Shown in pieces: positions 27,500 to 36,008 of a stretch of 64,000 bases of DNA; position 1 is the stretch's first letter; every line of letters starts with the position of its first letter. Under the pieces are notes generated by a model. It searched no databases and was not told the DNA's origin. It was given only the letters and a program-made list of their open reading frames with translations. The position numbers and the translations under genes are program-made. The stretch comes from Pseudoalteromonas haloplanktis ATCC 14393. Lineage in GTDB: Bacteria > Pseudomonadota > Gammaproteobacteria > Enterobacterales > Alteromonadaceae. The DNA lies in contig NZ_AHCA01000005.1 in the NCBI RefSeq assembly GCF_000238355.1, positions 1 through 64,000 of the forward strand, written 5' to 3'.

Positions 27500-27963
27500 A
27501 ATTTGTCGAAGCTAACTTCTATGTTGGCATTACCCGCATCTGAGGTAAATGGCATAAGTATTTTTGCGCCTTCACTTTTATGAGTAATGGTATGGCCCTT
27601 ACCTGACACAACAATCGGGGTTGCCATATCAAAATCATAGCCTTTTTCACCAAGTAGGTTTTTGGCACCACCTGTTACCATGTTGGTAATTTCTCCTACC
27701 ATATCGGTAACTTCTTCGTTGATTGAATCAGGGCGTTCACCTAGCATGCGTTCCATAATTGTTAGTGCAAGGTTTTCATCAAATGTGATTGAAAATGACC
27801 CTTTAGTTTGTGGTCCTACCATGCCAATTAATCCAGAAACATCGCCACAGGCAATTTCATCTTTTTTAATTTTTGGCTTTCCTGGCTTTAGCTCGGTTTG
27901 TGCCATTGTGCTGAGCACGTTCAACAAAGATGATAAAAAAGGATTGATGAACTCTACATTCAT
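27496..27963 (-). CDS. CheX-like chemotaxis phosphatase (CheC/CheX/FliY fold)
   Basis: This 155-residue protein has the CheX signature ExxxN: the segment [20 protein letters not shown] (about 83-102) supplies the Glu and Asn used to hydrolyse phosphorylated receiver domains. No CheY-type gene is adjacent, but the receiver-DUF3369-EAL protein 8 kb away is one possible partner in principle. It is translationally coupled to yjbQ by a 4-base overlap. It is a single-motif protein, which fits CheX rather than CheC. Confidence 0.85.
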   Translation of the reverse strand: MNVEFINPFLSSLLNVLSTMAQTELKPGKPKIKKDEIACGDVSGLIGMVGPQTKGSFSITFDENLALTIMERMLGERPDSINEEVTDMVGEITNMVTGGAKNLLGEKGYDFDMATPIVVSGKGHTITHKSEGAKILMPFTSDAGNANIEVSFDKL

Positions 27964-28043
27964 TGTTGTTTATCCCTCGAATTGAGCAGTTTTACTGCGG
28001 TTATACATTAAAGTGTAGTGACTTATTTTAGCTCTGCACTTAA

Positions 28044-28484
28044 TTATTCTTTACATTGGCCACATTTACCATGGGCTTCAATTGTTTGCCCAGAGACGAT
28101 AAAGCCACTTTCTGCAGCAAGACTGTTAAGTTCGTGCGAAATTACACTTGAATGTAGTTCTTTGACAAAACCACAACTGTCGCAAATTAATAGTTGTACT
28201 GGGTGAATATGATCAAAATGATGACACAGCATAAATGCGTTAGTACTTTCGATTTTGTGGATAAAACCAAGTTCAGCTAAAAAGTCTAAGGCGCGGTAAA
28301 TAGTGGCTGGTTTTGCTCCAGATTCGGTCAACTTGAGTTGCTCTAATAAATCATAAGCGCCTACACCGCCTTGAGCAGTTGCTAATAGGCGAAATACTTT
28401 TTCACGGATGGGTGTAAACCGCGCGCCGCGATTATCACACACTTGCTTGGCTTTACTAACGAGTGATTCTATATTCATCTTCAT
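28044..28484 (-). CDS. zur: Zinc uptake regulator Zur (Fur family)
   Basis: This 146-residue Fur-family repressor has a winged-helix half (about 10-90, GARFTPIREKVFRLLA and KPATIYRALDFLAELGFIHKIES) and a metal/dimer half. The structural zinc site is two CxxC pairs (CDSC about 102-105, CGQC about 141-144). The sequence HHFDHIHPVQLLICDSCG and the C-terminal layout resemble Zur more than Fur. A Zur-like palindrome occurs at 58273-58285 in this window. AAGGATAAG precedes the ATG. Confidence 0.88.
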   Translation of the reverse strand: MKMNIESLVSKAKQVCDNRGARFTPIREKVFRLLATAQGGVGAYDLLEQLKLTESGAKPATIYRALDFLAELGFIHKIESTNAFMLCHHFDHIHPVQLLICDSCGFVKELHSSVISHELNSLAAESGFIVSGQTIEAHGKCGQCKE

Positions 28485-28933
28485 CTTATCCTTACGCTAC
28501 CCGCGATATACTAACATACTGTATTGTAGTTGCAGTGTTTTTATTCAACAGTTTTATTCTAGAAGTGGCTATGGTCTATTGTGGTCATTATGGCAAGTTT
28601 GAGTGTTTCACAGTGTCGCTTACTTATGGGTATTATCAATACTGTTTTGATGACTTGTAATACTAATTACACGTAGCTTAAGTATAAATCACAGCATTTA
28701 TGATAACTGTTAATTGTGGAGTTAATATCATCATCAGTTGCTACGCTATAACGCTATAAGTTAAACCTAAGCATCAGTATTTTCGTGCAAGACGTTATTG
28801 ATGAGAGGTATCCATAAAAGAGCGTAATTTAACTGATAAATGGAATTAAATATATTTCATTGATTTAATTATTGAAATATCGTTAAGTGTTATCTAGTTT
28901 TACACTATAGGTTTTTTAATTTAAGGAATAAAA
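28485..28933. other. 449-bp AT-rich intergenic region
   Basis: This gap separates the divergent zur and lipoprotein genes. Short open frames on the plus strand at 28408-28660 have no ribosome-binding site or recognisable product and overlap zur. I see no repeat array, tRNA or clear terminator. Both promoters must lie here. Confidence 0.6.
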
Positions 28934-29401
28934 ATGAAGCTTAAAAGTATTGTTTTATCTGCGTTACTTCTTTTTGGGGCTGTGGCTTGCGTAGAACCTA
29001 GTTATGATAGTGATAAAATAAGAGTTGTTGAAGTTACAGAGCATGATTTTGAGTTAAATGGGCAAAGCGCTGTAACTATATTTGTTGGTGAAAAAAACAC
29101 CCCTAAGTTTAGTTTTACAATTTTAAAAAGTGACTTGAAAAAAGGAACTTTGCTGCAGTCCACCTCTAACAGTGAACCAAATCTAGCCGTAAGTGCTAGT
29201 GTTGGCTCAGAATACTATACTCAGTCAGCGGATTTTGATACATCAGCGACTGTACAGATTGTAGAGCTAGATAAAACTAATAAAATTGCGAAAATAGCTG
29301 TCGGGGCTAAATTAGTTAATCCTAAAATTAAAAATTACACTGAGCTTGCTGTGACTGTTGTGGAAGTCAGCGGTGTGAATTACGATTATTTAGTTAAGTA
29401 A
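28934..29401 (+). CDS. Hypothetical lipoprotein
   Basis: This 155-residue protein has a lipoprotein signal peptide (lipobox AVAC, Cys19). The mature part is beta-rich, with alternating polar and hydrophobic segments (VRVVEVTEHDFEL-like start, TELAVTVVEVSGVNYDYLVK end). I do not recognise the family. TAAGGAATAAAA precedes the ATG. It stands alone before dusA. Confidence 0.7.
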   Translation: MKLKSIVLSALLLFGAVACVEPSYDSDKIRVVEVTEHDFELNGQSAVTIFVGEKNTPKFSFTILKSDLKKGTLLQSTSNSEPNLAVSASVGSEYYTQSADFDTSATVQIVELDKTNKIAKIAVGAKLVNPKIKNYTELAVTVVEVSGVNYDYLVK

Positions 29402-29562
29402 CCTCAGCCACGATAATAAATCTTAATCGAGCCATTTACAGCTATCACTCGAGGCTTGCAATTGGCTCACTGCTTATCATTGAAGCAGCCTCTCTACTTG
29501 TGTAAAATACAGCGCTTTTTACGTGGCTAATGGTAGCGACTAATTAACCTGAGGATTTTACT

Positions 29563-30522
29563 TTGAATAGACGTTTTTCCGTGGCACCTATGCTGGATTG
29601 GACTGATCGCCATTGCCGTACTTTTCATCGTAAAATGACAAAACACGCGGTGTTGTATACTGAAATGGTGACAACTGGGGCCATTTTATTTGGCCGCGGT
29701 GATTATCTACATTTTAATCATCATGAAAACCCGGTTGCTTTGCAATTAGGTGGCTCTGATCCAGACGCGTTAGCTAAGTGTGCAAAGCTTGCTGCTGAGC
29801 GCGGCTACGATGAAGTCAACCTTAATGTTGGTTGTCCATCAGATCGTGTTCAAAATGGTCGTTTTGGTGCGTGTTTAATGGCTGAGCCACAACTGGTTGC
29901 TGAGTGTGTTGCGGCCATGAAGGCAGAAGTTAATATCCCAATTACGGTAAAAACACGTATTGGTATTGATGAGCAAGATTCGTATGAATTTTTATGTGCA
30001 TTGATAGAAGCTAGCCATAACGTTGGCTGTGACGATTTTATTATTCATGCTCGTAAGGCATGGCTAAGTGGTTTGAGCCCGAAAGAAAATCGCGAAGTAC
30101 CGCCACTTGATTACCCACGAGTTTATCAATTAAAGAAAGACTATCCACAACTTGACCTGAGTTTAAATGGTGGTGTTAAAACGATCGCTGATAGCCTTGC
30201 CCATTTAGCGCATATTGATGGCGTAATGATAGGTCGTGAAGCTTATAGTAATCCGTTTATTTTAAGTGAAGTAGACGAAAAAATTTATGGTGAAAGTGCA
30301 TGCACTTTGTCTCGTCATGATGTGGTGCGTGCTATGTATGATTATATTGAAGATGAAATGCGCCAAGGCGCTAACTTTTGGCATATTGCTCGCCATATGC
30401 TGGGGATTTTTCAAGGCCAACCCGGTGCGCGAGGTTATAGACGCCACCTTTCAGAACATGGTCATGGCAAACAGGCTGATTTGTCAGTGATGGATAAAGC
30501 ACTTAGTTTTGTTCCCGAATAG
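29563..30522 (+). CDS. dusA: tRNA-dihydrouridine(20/20a) synthase DusA
   Basis: This 319-residue FMN-dependent reductase of the Dus family modifies U20/U20a in the tRNA D loop. The start reads [14 protein letters not shown], the catalytic Cys lies in [17 protein letters not shown] (about 90-106), and the FMN-binding LSLNGGVK and [13 protein letters not shown] blocks follow. A TTG start is used: GAGG lies 8 bases upstream and the next ATG would cut into the SVAPM motif. Length is typical. A terminator follows. Confidence 0.95.
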   Translation: MNRRFSVAPMLDWTDRHCRTFHRKMTKHAVLYTEMVTTGAILFGRGDYLHFNHHENPVALQLGGSDPDALAKCAKLAAERGYDEVNLNVGCPSDRVQNGRFGACLMAEPQLVAECVAAMKAEVNIPITVKTRIGIDEQDSYEFLCALIEASHNVGCDDFIIHARKAWLSGLSPKENREVPPLDYPRVYQLKKDYPQLDLSLNGGVKTIADSLAHLAHIDGVMIGREAYSNPFILSEVDEKIYGESACTLSRHDVVRAMYDYIEDEMRQGANFWHIARHMLGIFQGQPGARGYRRHLSEHGHGKQADLSVMDKALSFVPE

Positions 30523-30540
30523 CAGTACCTTTTTAAATTA

Positions 30541-30569
30541 AAAAGCCACTTTTTTTAGTGGTTTTTTTG
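30541..30569 (+). terminator. dusA terminator
   Basis: The stem AAGCCACT/AGTGGTTT with a T-rich loop is followed by seven T. It separates dusA from the sigma-54-controlled psp operon. Confidence 0.8.
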
Positions 30570-30703
30570 ATCCTAAATAATGGTTAAAAAATCATTTTTT
30601 TAGTCAAATTAACTTATGTATATTCATTTCAGAGTCAGTTTAGTCTTCACTTTTTAAGTGTATCCTTTTGTTTTTTATTGTTTAAATTTTAATTTTTGTC
30701 ACT

Positions 30704-30719
30704 TGGCACAAGTCTTGGA
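30704..30719 (+). promoter_or_regulatory. Sigma-54 promoter of the psp operon
   Basis: TGGCAC-N5-TTGGA matches the -24/-12 sigma-54 consensus (TGGCAC-N5-TTGCW) at all but the final C of the -12 element. It lies about 42 bp before pspA, in an AT-rich stretch suitable for IHF binding. The psp operon of E. coli is also sigma-54 dependent with PspF as activator; no pspF gene is next to it here. Confidence 0.8.
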
Positions 30720-30760
30720 ATCTCCTTGTTGTAATCACCCATAATCAACAGGAGAAAATC

Positions 30761-31429
30761 ATGGGCTTAATCAATCGTGTTAATGATCTAATTCAATCAA
30801 ACCTCGTTGCTGTGTTAGATAAAGCAGAAGATCCAGAAAAACTACTCAACTTATTAATTCAAGAAATGCAGCAAGCATTGGATGAATGCCGTACTACTGC
30901 CGCGACAATACTCTGTGAACAAAAAGTGTTACAGCGCCAGCAAACTGATAAAAAAACGTCGATAGCACAATGGCAAGCAAAGGCTGAGTTAGCGGTCACT
31001 AAGGGGCGTGATGATTTAGCCACTGCAGCACTTAAAGAAAAGCAACGTGTTGCAACTGAGTTAGCTGCGATTGAACCAGAGCTTGTTAAATTATCAGATT
31101 CATTAGCGAAGTTACGTGATGACGCGCAGCGTTTACAAGACAAACTGAGTGCGGCTAAAGCTAAACAACGTAGCTTGGCGCAGGTTCATCATGTTCTAAA
31201 TGCTCGTGTGCGTGTTAATCAACAATTAAATAGCGATAAAGTTGCGCATGCACTTGCACGCTTTGATGTTATTGAGCAGCGTGTGGAGTCAATTGAAGCA
31301 CAAGTTGACGCCTATGATGTAACGGCAAAGCAGCATTCAACTGCAGAGCAGATAGATGCATTAGTAAAAGATGAAGCGTTAGATAAAGAGCTTGCAGTGC
31401 TTAAAGCTAAATTGCAACAAACCGCTTAG
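30761..31429 (+). CDS. pspA: Phage shock protein A (PspA/IM30 family)
   Basis: This 222-residue, almost wholly helical coiled-coil protein starts with the membrane-binding amphipathic helix MGLINRVNDLIQSNLVAVLD, followed by the family block AEDPEKLLNLLIQEMQQAL. PspA senses and repairs inner-membrane damage and restrains PspF. Length is standard (about 222-226). It is preceded by AGGAGAAAATC and a sigma-54 promoter, and is followed at 12 bp by a PspC-domain gene. Confidence 0.95.
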   Translation: MGLINRVNDLIQSNLVAVLDKAEDPEKLLNLLIQEMQQALDECRTTAATILCEQKVLQRQQTDKKTSIAQWQAKAELAVTKGRDDLATAALKEKQRVATELAAIEPELVKLSDSLAKLRDDAQRLQDKLSAAKAKQRSLAQVHHVLNARVRVNQQLNSDKVAHALARFDVIEQRVESIEAQVDAYDVTAKQHSTAEQIDALVKDEALDKELAVLKAKLQQTA

Positions 31430-31441
31430 GAGTAATAAACA

Positions 31442-31645
31442 ATGAATACATTTAATCATGCTCGTTGGAGTAAAGATCCGTTAAATAAAAAAATATCGGG
31501 TGTATGTAGTGGTTTAGCACGCAGGTTCGACTTTCCTATTTGGGCGACTAGGCTTGCTACAATCGTGCTTTTTATTCAGTTTCCTGTTTTTATAGGTGCA
31601 GGTTACTTAATTGCTCATTGTTGTTTAGATAATAAAGTGCACTAG
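31442..31645 (+). CDS. Short PspC-domain protein
   Basis: This 67-residue protein is nearly all PspC domain: DPLNKKISGVCSGLARRFDF followed by a membrane segment (about 40-62, ATIVLFIQFPVFIGAGYLIAHCC). PspC partners PspB/PspA at the inner membrane. It lacks the leucine-zipper C-terminus of the roughly 120-residue E. coli PspC, and there is no pspB gene between it and pspA. Confidence 0.85.
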   Translation: MNTFNHARWSKDPLNKKISGVCSGLARRFDFPIWATRLATIVLFIQFPVFIGAGYLIAHCCLDNKVH

Positions 31646-31654
31646 GGAAGAGCC

Positions 31655-31978
31655 ATGAAAATTATTGCATTTTGCTTATTGGTTGTGTTGTGCATAGCAT
31701 TTAACCCATTTGAAGTAGGGCGATTTGATTCATGGCAGCTACCGCTATGGATTGCAGACTTAAGCTGGGTTGGTATTGAGTTATTTGGTGCATTAGTGGC
31801 GGTGATCGTTGTAATCGCTTTGGTTGCGCTGGTGAGTGTTGGCTTGCTTGGTGCGGGTCTCATTGTAGGAGTTGGTGTGATATTAGCCTTGCTTTTTGGT
31901 TCTTTAATGATTGCTTGGCCATTATTGCTTATCGTTTGCTTGTGTTGGCTTGTTGCGGATAACCAAAAAGTGGCTTAA
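31655..31978 (+). CDS. Small membrane protein of the psp operon
   Basis: This 107-residue protein has three hydrophobic segments (about 1-17, 38-62, 63-96) with a Val/Leu/Gly-rich centre and almost no charged residues. It follows the pspC-like gene by 9 bp, so it is very likely co-induced by membrane stress. I do not recognise the family; PspG-like function is possible only by position. Confidence 0.7.
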   Translation: MKIIAFCLLVVLCIAFNPFEVGRFDSWQLPLWIADLSWVGIELFGALVAVIVVIALVALVSVGLLGAGLIVGVGVILALLFGSLMIAWPLLLIVCLCWLVADNQKVA

Positions 31979-32080
31979 TTTGGGCCACTGAAATAATCTT
32001 AAATGCTAATTTAGCTGACTATTTTTTCGTAAATATGCTAAATTTAGCACTTAAACTTGATTATCATAACAAGGATCGAA

Positions 32081-32596
32081 ATGTCTCTTAAGCCATTACT
32101 TACTTTGCTCTCATCTGCTATTTTTGCAATAAGCTTTTATTCTTCCGAGTTATTTGCTCATACAGGACACCAACATGAAACTGTAAATAAAGTGGTTGTT
32201 AGCAATGCTCAAGTGCGAAATTTTTTACCTGGAAGTAAATCCAGCGCTGGCTATTTAACACTAGTAAATCATGGTGATACAACCATTGAGCTAACAAAAG
32301 TGACTCTTGATGGCATGGGGCGTGTTGAGGTTCACGAACATCAACATGTTAATGGTATGATGAAAATGCAAAAGGTAGATATGCTACAGATCAAGGCTCA
32401 TCAACAACTCGATTTTAAGCCAGGTGGTTATCATTTAATGGTTTTTGAGCCTGAAGAGCCATTAAAAATAGGGCAAGAACTCAAACTCACGCTATATTTT
32501 AGCAATGGAGATCGTGTATTTACTCAAGCAACGGTGGTTTCATTAGAGAGCCAAATTGAAGAAGTGCCACAATCTCAGCAGCATACACATCACTAG
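32081..32596 (+). CDS. PCuAC-type periplasmic copper chaperone (DUF461)
   Basis: This protein of about 171 residues has a signal peptide (about 1-26, ending LFAHT), a His-rich N-terminus (HTGHQHE) and a C-terminal SQQHTHH tail. The PCuAC copper motif H-x10-M-x21-H-x-M is present: EVHEHQHVNGMMKM and GGYHLMVF. Such proteins deliver Cu(I) to cytochrome oxidase CuA centres or buffer periplasmic copper. No sco gene is adjacent. The ATG at 32081 follows AAGGATCGAA; an upstream in-frame start would spoil the signal peptide. Confidence 0.9.
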   Translation: MSLKPLLTLLSSAIFAISFYSSELFAHTGHQHETVNKVVVSNAQVRNFLPGSKSSAGYLTLVNHGDTTIELTKVTLDGMGRVEVHEHQHVNGMMKMQKVDMLQIKAHQQLDFKPGGYHLMVFEPEEPLKIGQELKLTLYFSNGDRVFTQATVVSLESQIEEVPQSQQHTHH

Positions 32597-32604
32597 GAGG
32601 TTAA

Positions 32605-33591
32605 ATGTCACAGCATAAAGGGAAAATCATCACTGGGCTAATAGTAGTCTTTATTATTTTTTATGTTATTTCTGTGTATTGGAGCGTTGAACCAAGTCGC
32701 GTAAATGTAATTACTCAAGCAAAGCAAGAGGCGCAGTTGCGTGGAGAGAAATTTGTTACCGGCTATACAACCACCTCAGCGTTGATTAATGTTGCGACTA
32801 CCTTATTAAATAAACCGGGCGGTTACTTATCGAATGATATGATGCCGCCAAGTGTGTTGATGGACAATATGCCGGCATGGGAATACGGTGCACTTGAAAT
32901 GACTCGCGATTTAGCACTGTCGATGCGTAAAGATTTTAGCCGCTCACAGTCACAGTCAACCGAACATGAAGCTTTAAAAAAAGCGCAACCACAATTTAAT
33001 ATCAGCTCAGAAGCCTGGGCATGGCCAAGTGCTGAAAGTGAATATCAAAAAGGTATCGATTTTTTAATTGTGTACCGAACTCAAATAGCCGATCAAAATG
33101 CTCGAGAGAGCCAGTTTTATGCACGTGCTGATAATTTACGTGGCTGGTTAAAGGAGGCTGAAAAGCGCCTCGGTAGTTTAAGCCAGCGTTTAAGTGCCAG
33201 TGTTGGTCAAGAGCGCTTAAATACCGATTTAGCCGGTGATAAAGAAGCGCATCAAGCAACTTATGCCCCATTACAAAACCAAGTGAAAACCTCTTGGTGG
33301 AAAATTGATGATGTATTTTATGAGTCACGAGGAGCTACTTGGGCTTTATTACATTTTTTGCAAGCAGTGGAATATGATTTTGCAGATGTATTAGAGAAAA
33401 AGAATGCGCGAGTAAGCTTACAGCAAATTATACGTGAACTTGAGGCAACGCAAGAAACAGTGTGGAGTCCTATTATTTTAAATGGCAATGGCTTTGGTTT
33501 TGTTGCAAATCATTCATTAGTAATGGCAAATTATATCTCAAGAGCCAATGCGGCTCTTATTGAACTTAGCGAACTTTTAGCACAAGGATAA
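32605..33591 (+). CDS. DUF2333 family membrane protein
   Basis: This 328-residue protein has one N-terminal membrane helix (about 9-27) and a soluble domain with the conserved blocks GYTTTSALINVATTLLNKPGGYLSN and MPAWEYGALEMTRDLALSMRKDFSRSQS. DUF2333 proteins are common in gammaproteobacteria and have no known function. An AGGAGG site precedes the ATG. It is 8 bp after the copper chaperone and 3 bp before a beta-barrel gene, so the three may be co-transcribed. Confidence 0.85.
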   Translation: MSQHKGKIITGLIVVFIIFYVISVYWSVEPSRVNVITQAKQEAQLRGEKFVTGYTTTSALINVATTLLNKPGGYLSNDMMPPSVLMDNMPAWEYGALEMTRDLALSMRKDFSRSQSQSTEHEALKKAQPQFNISSEAWAWPSAESEYQKGIDFLIVYRTQIADQNARESQFYARADNLRGWLKEAEKRLGSLSQRLSASVGQERLNTDLAGDKEAHQATYAPLQNQVKTSWWKIDDVFYESRGATWALLHFLQAVEYDFADVLEKKNARVSLQQIIRELEATQETVWSPIILNGNGFGFVANHSLVMANYISRANAALIELSELLAQG

Positions 33592-33594
33592 AAC

Positions 33595-34356
33595 ATGAAA
33601 AAGTACTGTTTAGCTGCCGCCCTTTCTATGGCTTGTTTAGCACCAGCGGCACACGCTGATACTTTATTAGGCTTATATGTTGGTGTTGATGGCTGGCAAT
33701 CTGATAATTCAGGTAGCTTTGCTGATCAAGGCAATATGCAAGATTTTGATTTTGAAGATGAAACTTTCACTAGCTATTATGCGGCGCTTGAACACCCAAT
33801 TCCGTTAGTACCAAACATTAAATTAAAGTATACCGAACTTGAGCTCAATGGTTCTGCACTTCTTGATGAAAGCTTTGTATTTGGTGATACAACGTTTACT
33901 ACAAATACTCAAGCCAACACCATCAGTGACTTATCACATATCGACTATATTCTTTACTATGAGATTTTCGATAATGACTTAGTGTCTATTGACTTGGGTG
34001 TGAATGCTAAGCAGTTTGATGGCGATATTATTGTTTCGGGTACTTCAAACGGCCAAGCAACAACTGAGACAGTTGATTTCTCAGGTTTTGTACCACTTGT
34101 TTATGGTCGTGCTGAAGTAGGCTTACCATTAACCGGATTAAGCGTATTTTTTGAAGGCAGTTTATTAGCGATTGATGATAGCAAAGTGCAAGATTACCAA
34201 GCGGGTATTGCGTGGGCTTTACTTGATAACCTTGCGATTGATTTAGATATCAAAGCGGGCTACCGTCAAATGACTTTAGAACTAGATGATATTGATGATC
34301 TATATACTAATATCGATGCATCAGGTCCATTTGCAGGCGTACAAATTCACTTCTAA
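33595..34356 (+). CDS. TIGR04219-type outer-membrane beta-barrel protein
   Basis: This 253-residue protein has a signal peptide (1-21, ending AAHAD) and about eight amphipathic strands, ending in FAGVQIHF with the terminal aromatic residue expected of an outer-membrane barrel. The start GLYVGVDGWQSDNSGSF and the acidic DFDFEDETF segment fit the TIGR04219 family of small barrels. Function unknown. The gene starts 3 bp after DUF2333. Confidence 0.85.
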   Translation: MKKYCLAAALSMACLAPAAHADTLLGLYVGVDGWQSDNSGSFADQGNMQDFDFEDETFTSYYAALEHPIPLVPNIKLKYTELELNGSALLDESFVFGDTTFTTNTQANTISDLSHIDYILYYEIFDNDLVSIDLGVNAKQFDGDIIVSGTSNGQATTETVDFSGFVPLVYGRAEVGLPLTGLSVFFEGSLLAIDDSKVQDYQAGIAWALLDNLAIDLDIKAGYRQMTLELDDIDDLYTNIDASGPFAGVQIHF

Positions 34357-34370
34357 TTTGTTAGCTTTTA

Positions 34371-34400
34371 CGTGGCACTGTTATTTATTTGCGTGCCACG
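34371..34400. terminator. Inverted repeat between convergent genes
   Basis: Arms CGTGGCAC and GTGCCACG flank a 14-base AT-rich loop. The right arm lies within the last codons of the minus-strand TIGR03899-like gene. It has no long T run, so its strength as a terminator is uncertain. Confidence 0.45.
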
Positions 34401-35268
34401 TTACTTCAAACTCCTCTTCAAGCGCACTGCTTAATAATTGTTTATAAGCTTTATTTATGGGCGTGTTGATTAATTTTCGTAATTCATCACCTGTCTGCGT
34501 AAATTTATAATAACTCAGTACTAAATCGTTACTTTTGGGCTTAAGTGCTATTCGCTGGGTTAAAAAGGTTAGGTTTATTTCTTGGCCTGCTTTTAGCGCC
34601 GCAGACTCAATTTCTTTACGATATATTAGGCCAATATCCATTAAGGTTAATATATCTGGAAAGCTGATCCCAGCTTTGCCTAAGTTAAAGGACACTTTAT
34701 TGCCTTTGCGCAGCAAATCAAATAATGAGGGTTTTTTGTAAAAGCCTAATAAAATTAAATGACTGTGATCTTTTTCGTTATAGCCACAAAGTGCGGTGCA
34801 CTTTTGCAGTGCATCTGCTTCGCGTTGGGTCATTTGCTTTAGTGTTTGTAAGCTTTTAATTGAAAACGTACCTGGGGATACCGTTTCTCCGGCTAAAATT
34901 TTTGCCCATAATTTTTGCATTGATTCATTAGCAGTGTCTTCACACAGTGCAATAAACCGCTCAACCCAATCACTGTCAGGTTGGCCATTACTGGTGACAT
35001 CAGGGCAAAAGTCCATTGCCATGGCCATAATAGCTTCAATATTTTGCTGTTGTTTGACTAGTAGTAATTGTTGGCGATGTTGTGCTCTGCCGAGTGTAGA
35101 GTTATCACTATTTACTTGATAGGGGAGCTTACTTTGTCCTTGTGGACCATAACTGTCGTCACTGGTGCTGGTAAGGCGAGTTGAGCTGGTTTTACGCATG
35201 GAGTAACCGAGCTTAGTTTCAATAATATGAGCGAGATTAATTTTTGCTTGGGCTGTTTGAATCGTCAT
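34381..35268 (-). CDS. TIGR03899-like (DUF2806-like) cytoplasmic protein
   Basis: This 295-residue soluble protein has the family core FCPDVTSNGQPDSDWVERFIALCEDTANESMQKLWAKILAGE (about 98-140) and PGTFSIKSLQTLKQMTQREADAL after it. This helical region is shared by the TIGR03899 and DUF2806 groups. The N-terminal 80 residues are polar and probably flexible. No function is known. Its start overlaps the upstream SRPBCC gene by 32 bp, so translation is coupled. Confidence 0.75.
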   Translation of the reverse strand: MTIQTAQAKINLAHIIETKLGYSMRKTSSTRLTSTSDDSYGPQGQSKLPYQVNSDNSTLGRAQHRQQLLLVKQQQNIEAIMAMAMDFCPDVTSNGQPDSDWVERFIALCEDTANESMQKLWAKILAGETVSPGTFSIKSLQTLKQMTQREADALQKCTALCGYNEKDHSHLILLGFYKKPSLFDLLRKGNKVSFNLGKAGISFPDILTLMDIGLIYRKEIESAALKAGQEINLTFLTQRIALKPKSNDLVLSYYKFTQTGDELRKLINTPINKAYKQLLSSALEEEFEVTWHANK

Positions 35269-35767
35269 TAGCGTTCTCTAACTCTGGTATTGTTTGTAGT
35301 TGTGCTGTCGTTTTTAGGTTATTAAGTCCAAGTCTTAAGGTGTTTTCTAAGATGTATTGGCTAAAGAGTGCTAAATAGCCTCCAAAAATTGGCGTGGTAA
35401 CTTCGCCGGATAACGTACATGTCACTAAATTGCCATTGTCTTGTGGTGAAAAAGAAACTTGTCCGGTAACAATATGCTCTTCATTAAATAAAATATTAAA
35501 ATCAATTTTAGTATGGCTTATATTGGTAATGGTCATTTCACCAAATCCCCAGCTACTTTGCCAAAATTGATGAGCCCCCACCCCTGAATTTGGTTCACCA
35601 AGAGTGAAAACAATACTTGGGTCTACTTTTTGCCAAGGTGACCAACTTGACCACTTTGTAAAGTCGCTGATCAAGGGGGCTATGTTTGTTTGCGTAGCAT
35701 GTATTGTAATGCTTTTTTGAACTTGGTATTGCTGGGGCAATAGCAGCCCAATTACTAAAAGAATCAA
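35237..35767 (-). CDS. SRPBCC (START-like) family membrane-anchored protein
   Basis: It has an N-terminal membrane helix and an SRPBCC-type lipid/ligand-binding fold (FTKWSSWSPWQKVDPSIVFTLGEPNSGVGAHQFW is the characteristic Trp-rich start). The coordinates use a TTG, but this cuts the membrane helix. The frame stays open up to 35821, where an AAGGA site sits 6 bases before an ATT codon at 35812, so an AUU start giving a basic N-terminus (KILPRVTQF) before the helix is plausible. Function unknown. It overlaps the next gene by 32 bp. Confidence 0.78.
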   Translation of the reverse strand: MILLVIGLLLPQQYQVQKSITIHATQTNIAPLISDFTKWSSWSPWQKVDPSIVFTLGEPNSGVGAHQFWQSSWGFGEMTITNISHTKIDFNILFNEEHIVTGQVSFSPQDNGNLVTCTLSGEVTTPIFGGYLALFSQYILENTLRLGLNNLKTTAQLQTIPELENANDDSNSPSKN

Positions 35768-36008
35768 AGCAATAAGAAAAATAAATTGAGTAACTCTGGG
35801 TAAAATTTTAATAGCTATTCCTTAGGTGATAAATTCCACTGTTGTACCATGAGGCATTGAATGTTGACTATAATCTGTCTATCAAGCTTCATTATTTATC
35901 AACATTAGTACTGTATCATAAGCTAAATAGTGATAACTTATTAGTCAATAGTTGGATAGTCTCAATATTAAATGATAGCGCGGGATATTTGCATTTAAAG
36001 GGTTTGGA

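Noticed and set aside
28408-28660. Small plus-strand genes in the zur upstream region
   Set aside because: They overlap zur, lack initiation signals and have low-complexity hydrophobic translations typical of AT-rich intergenic DNA.
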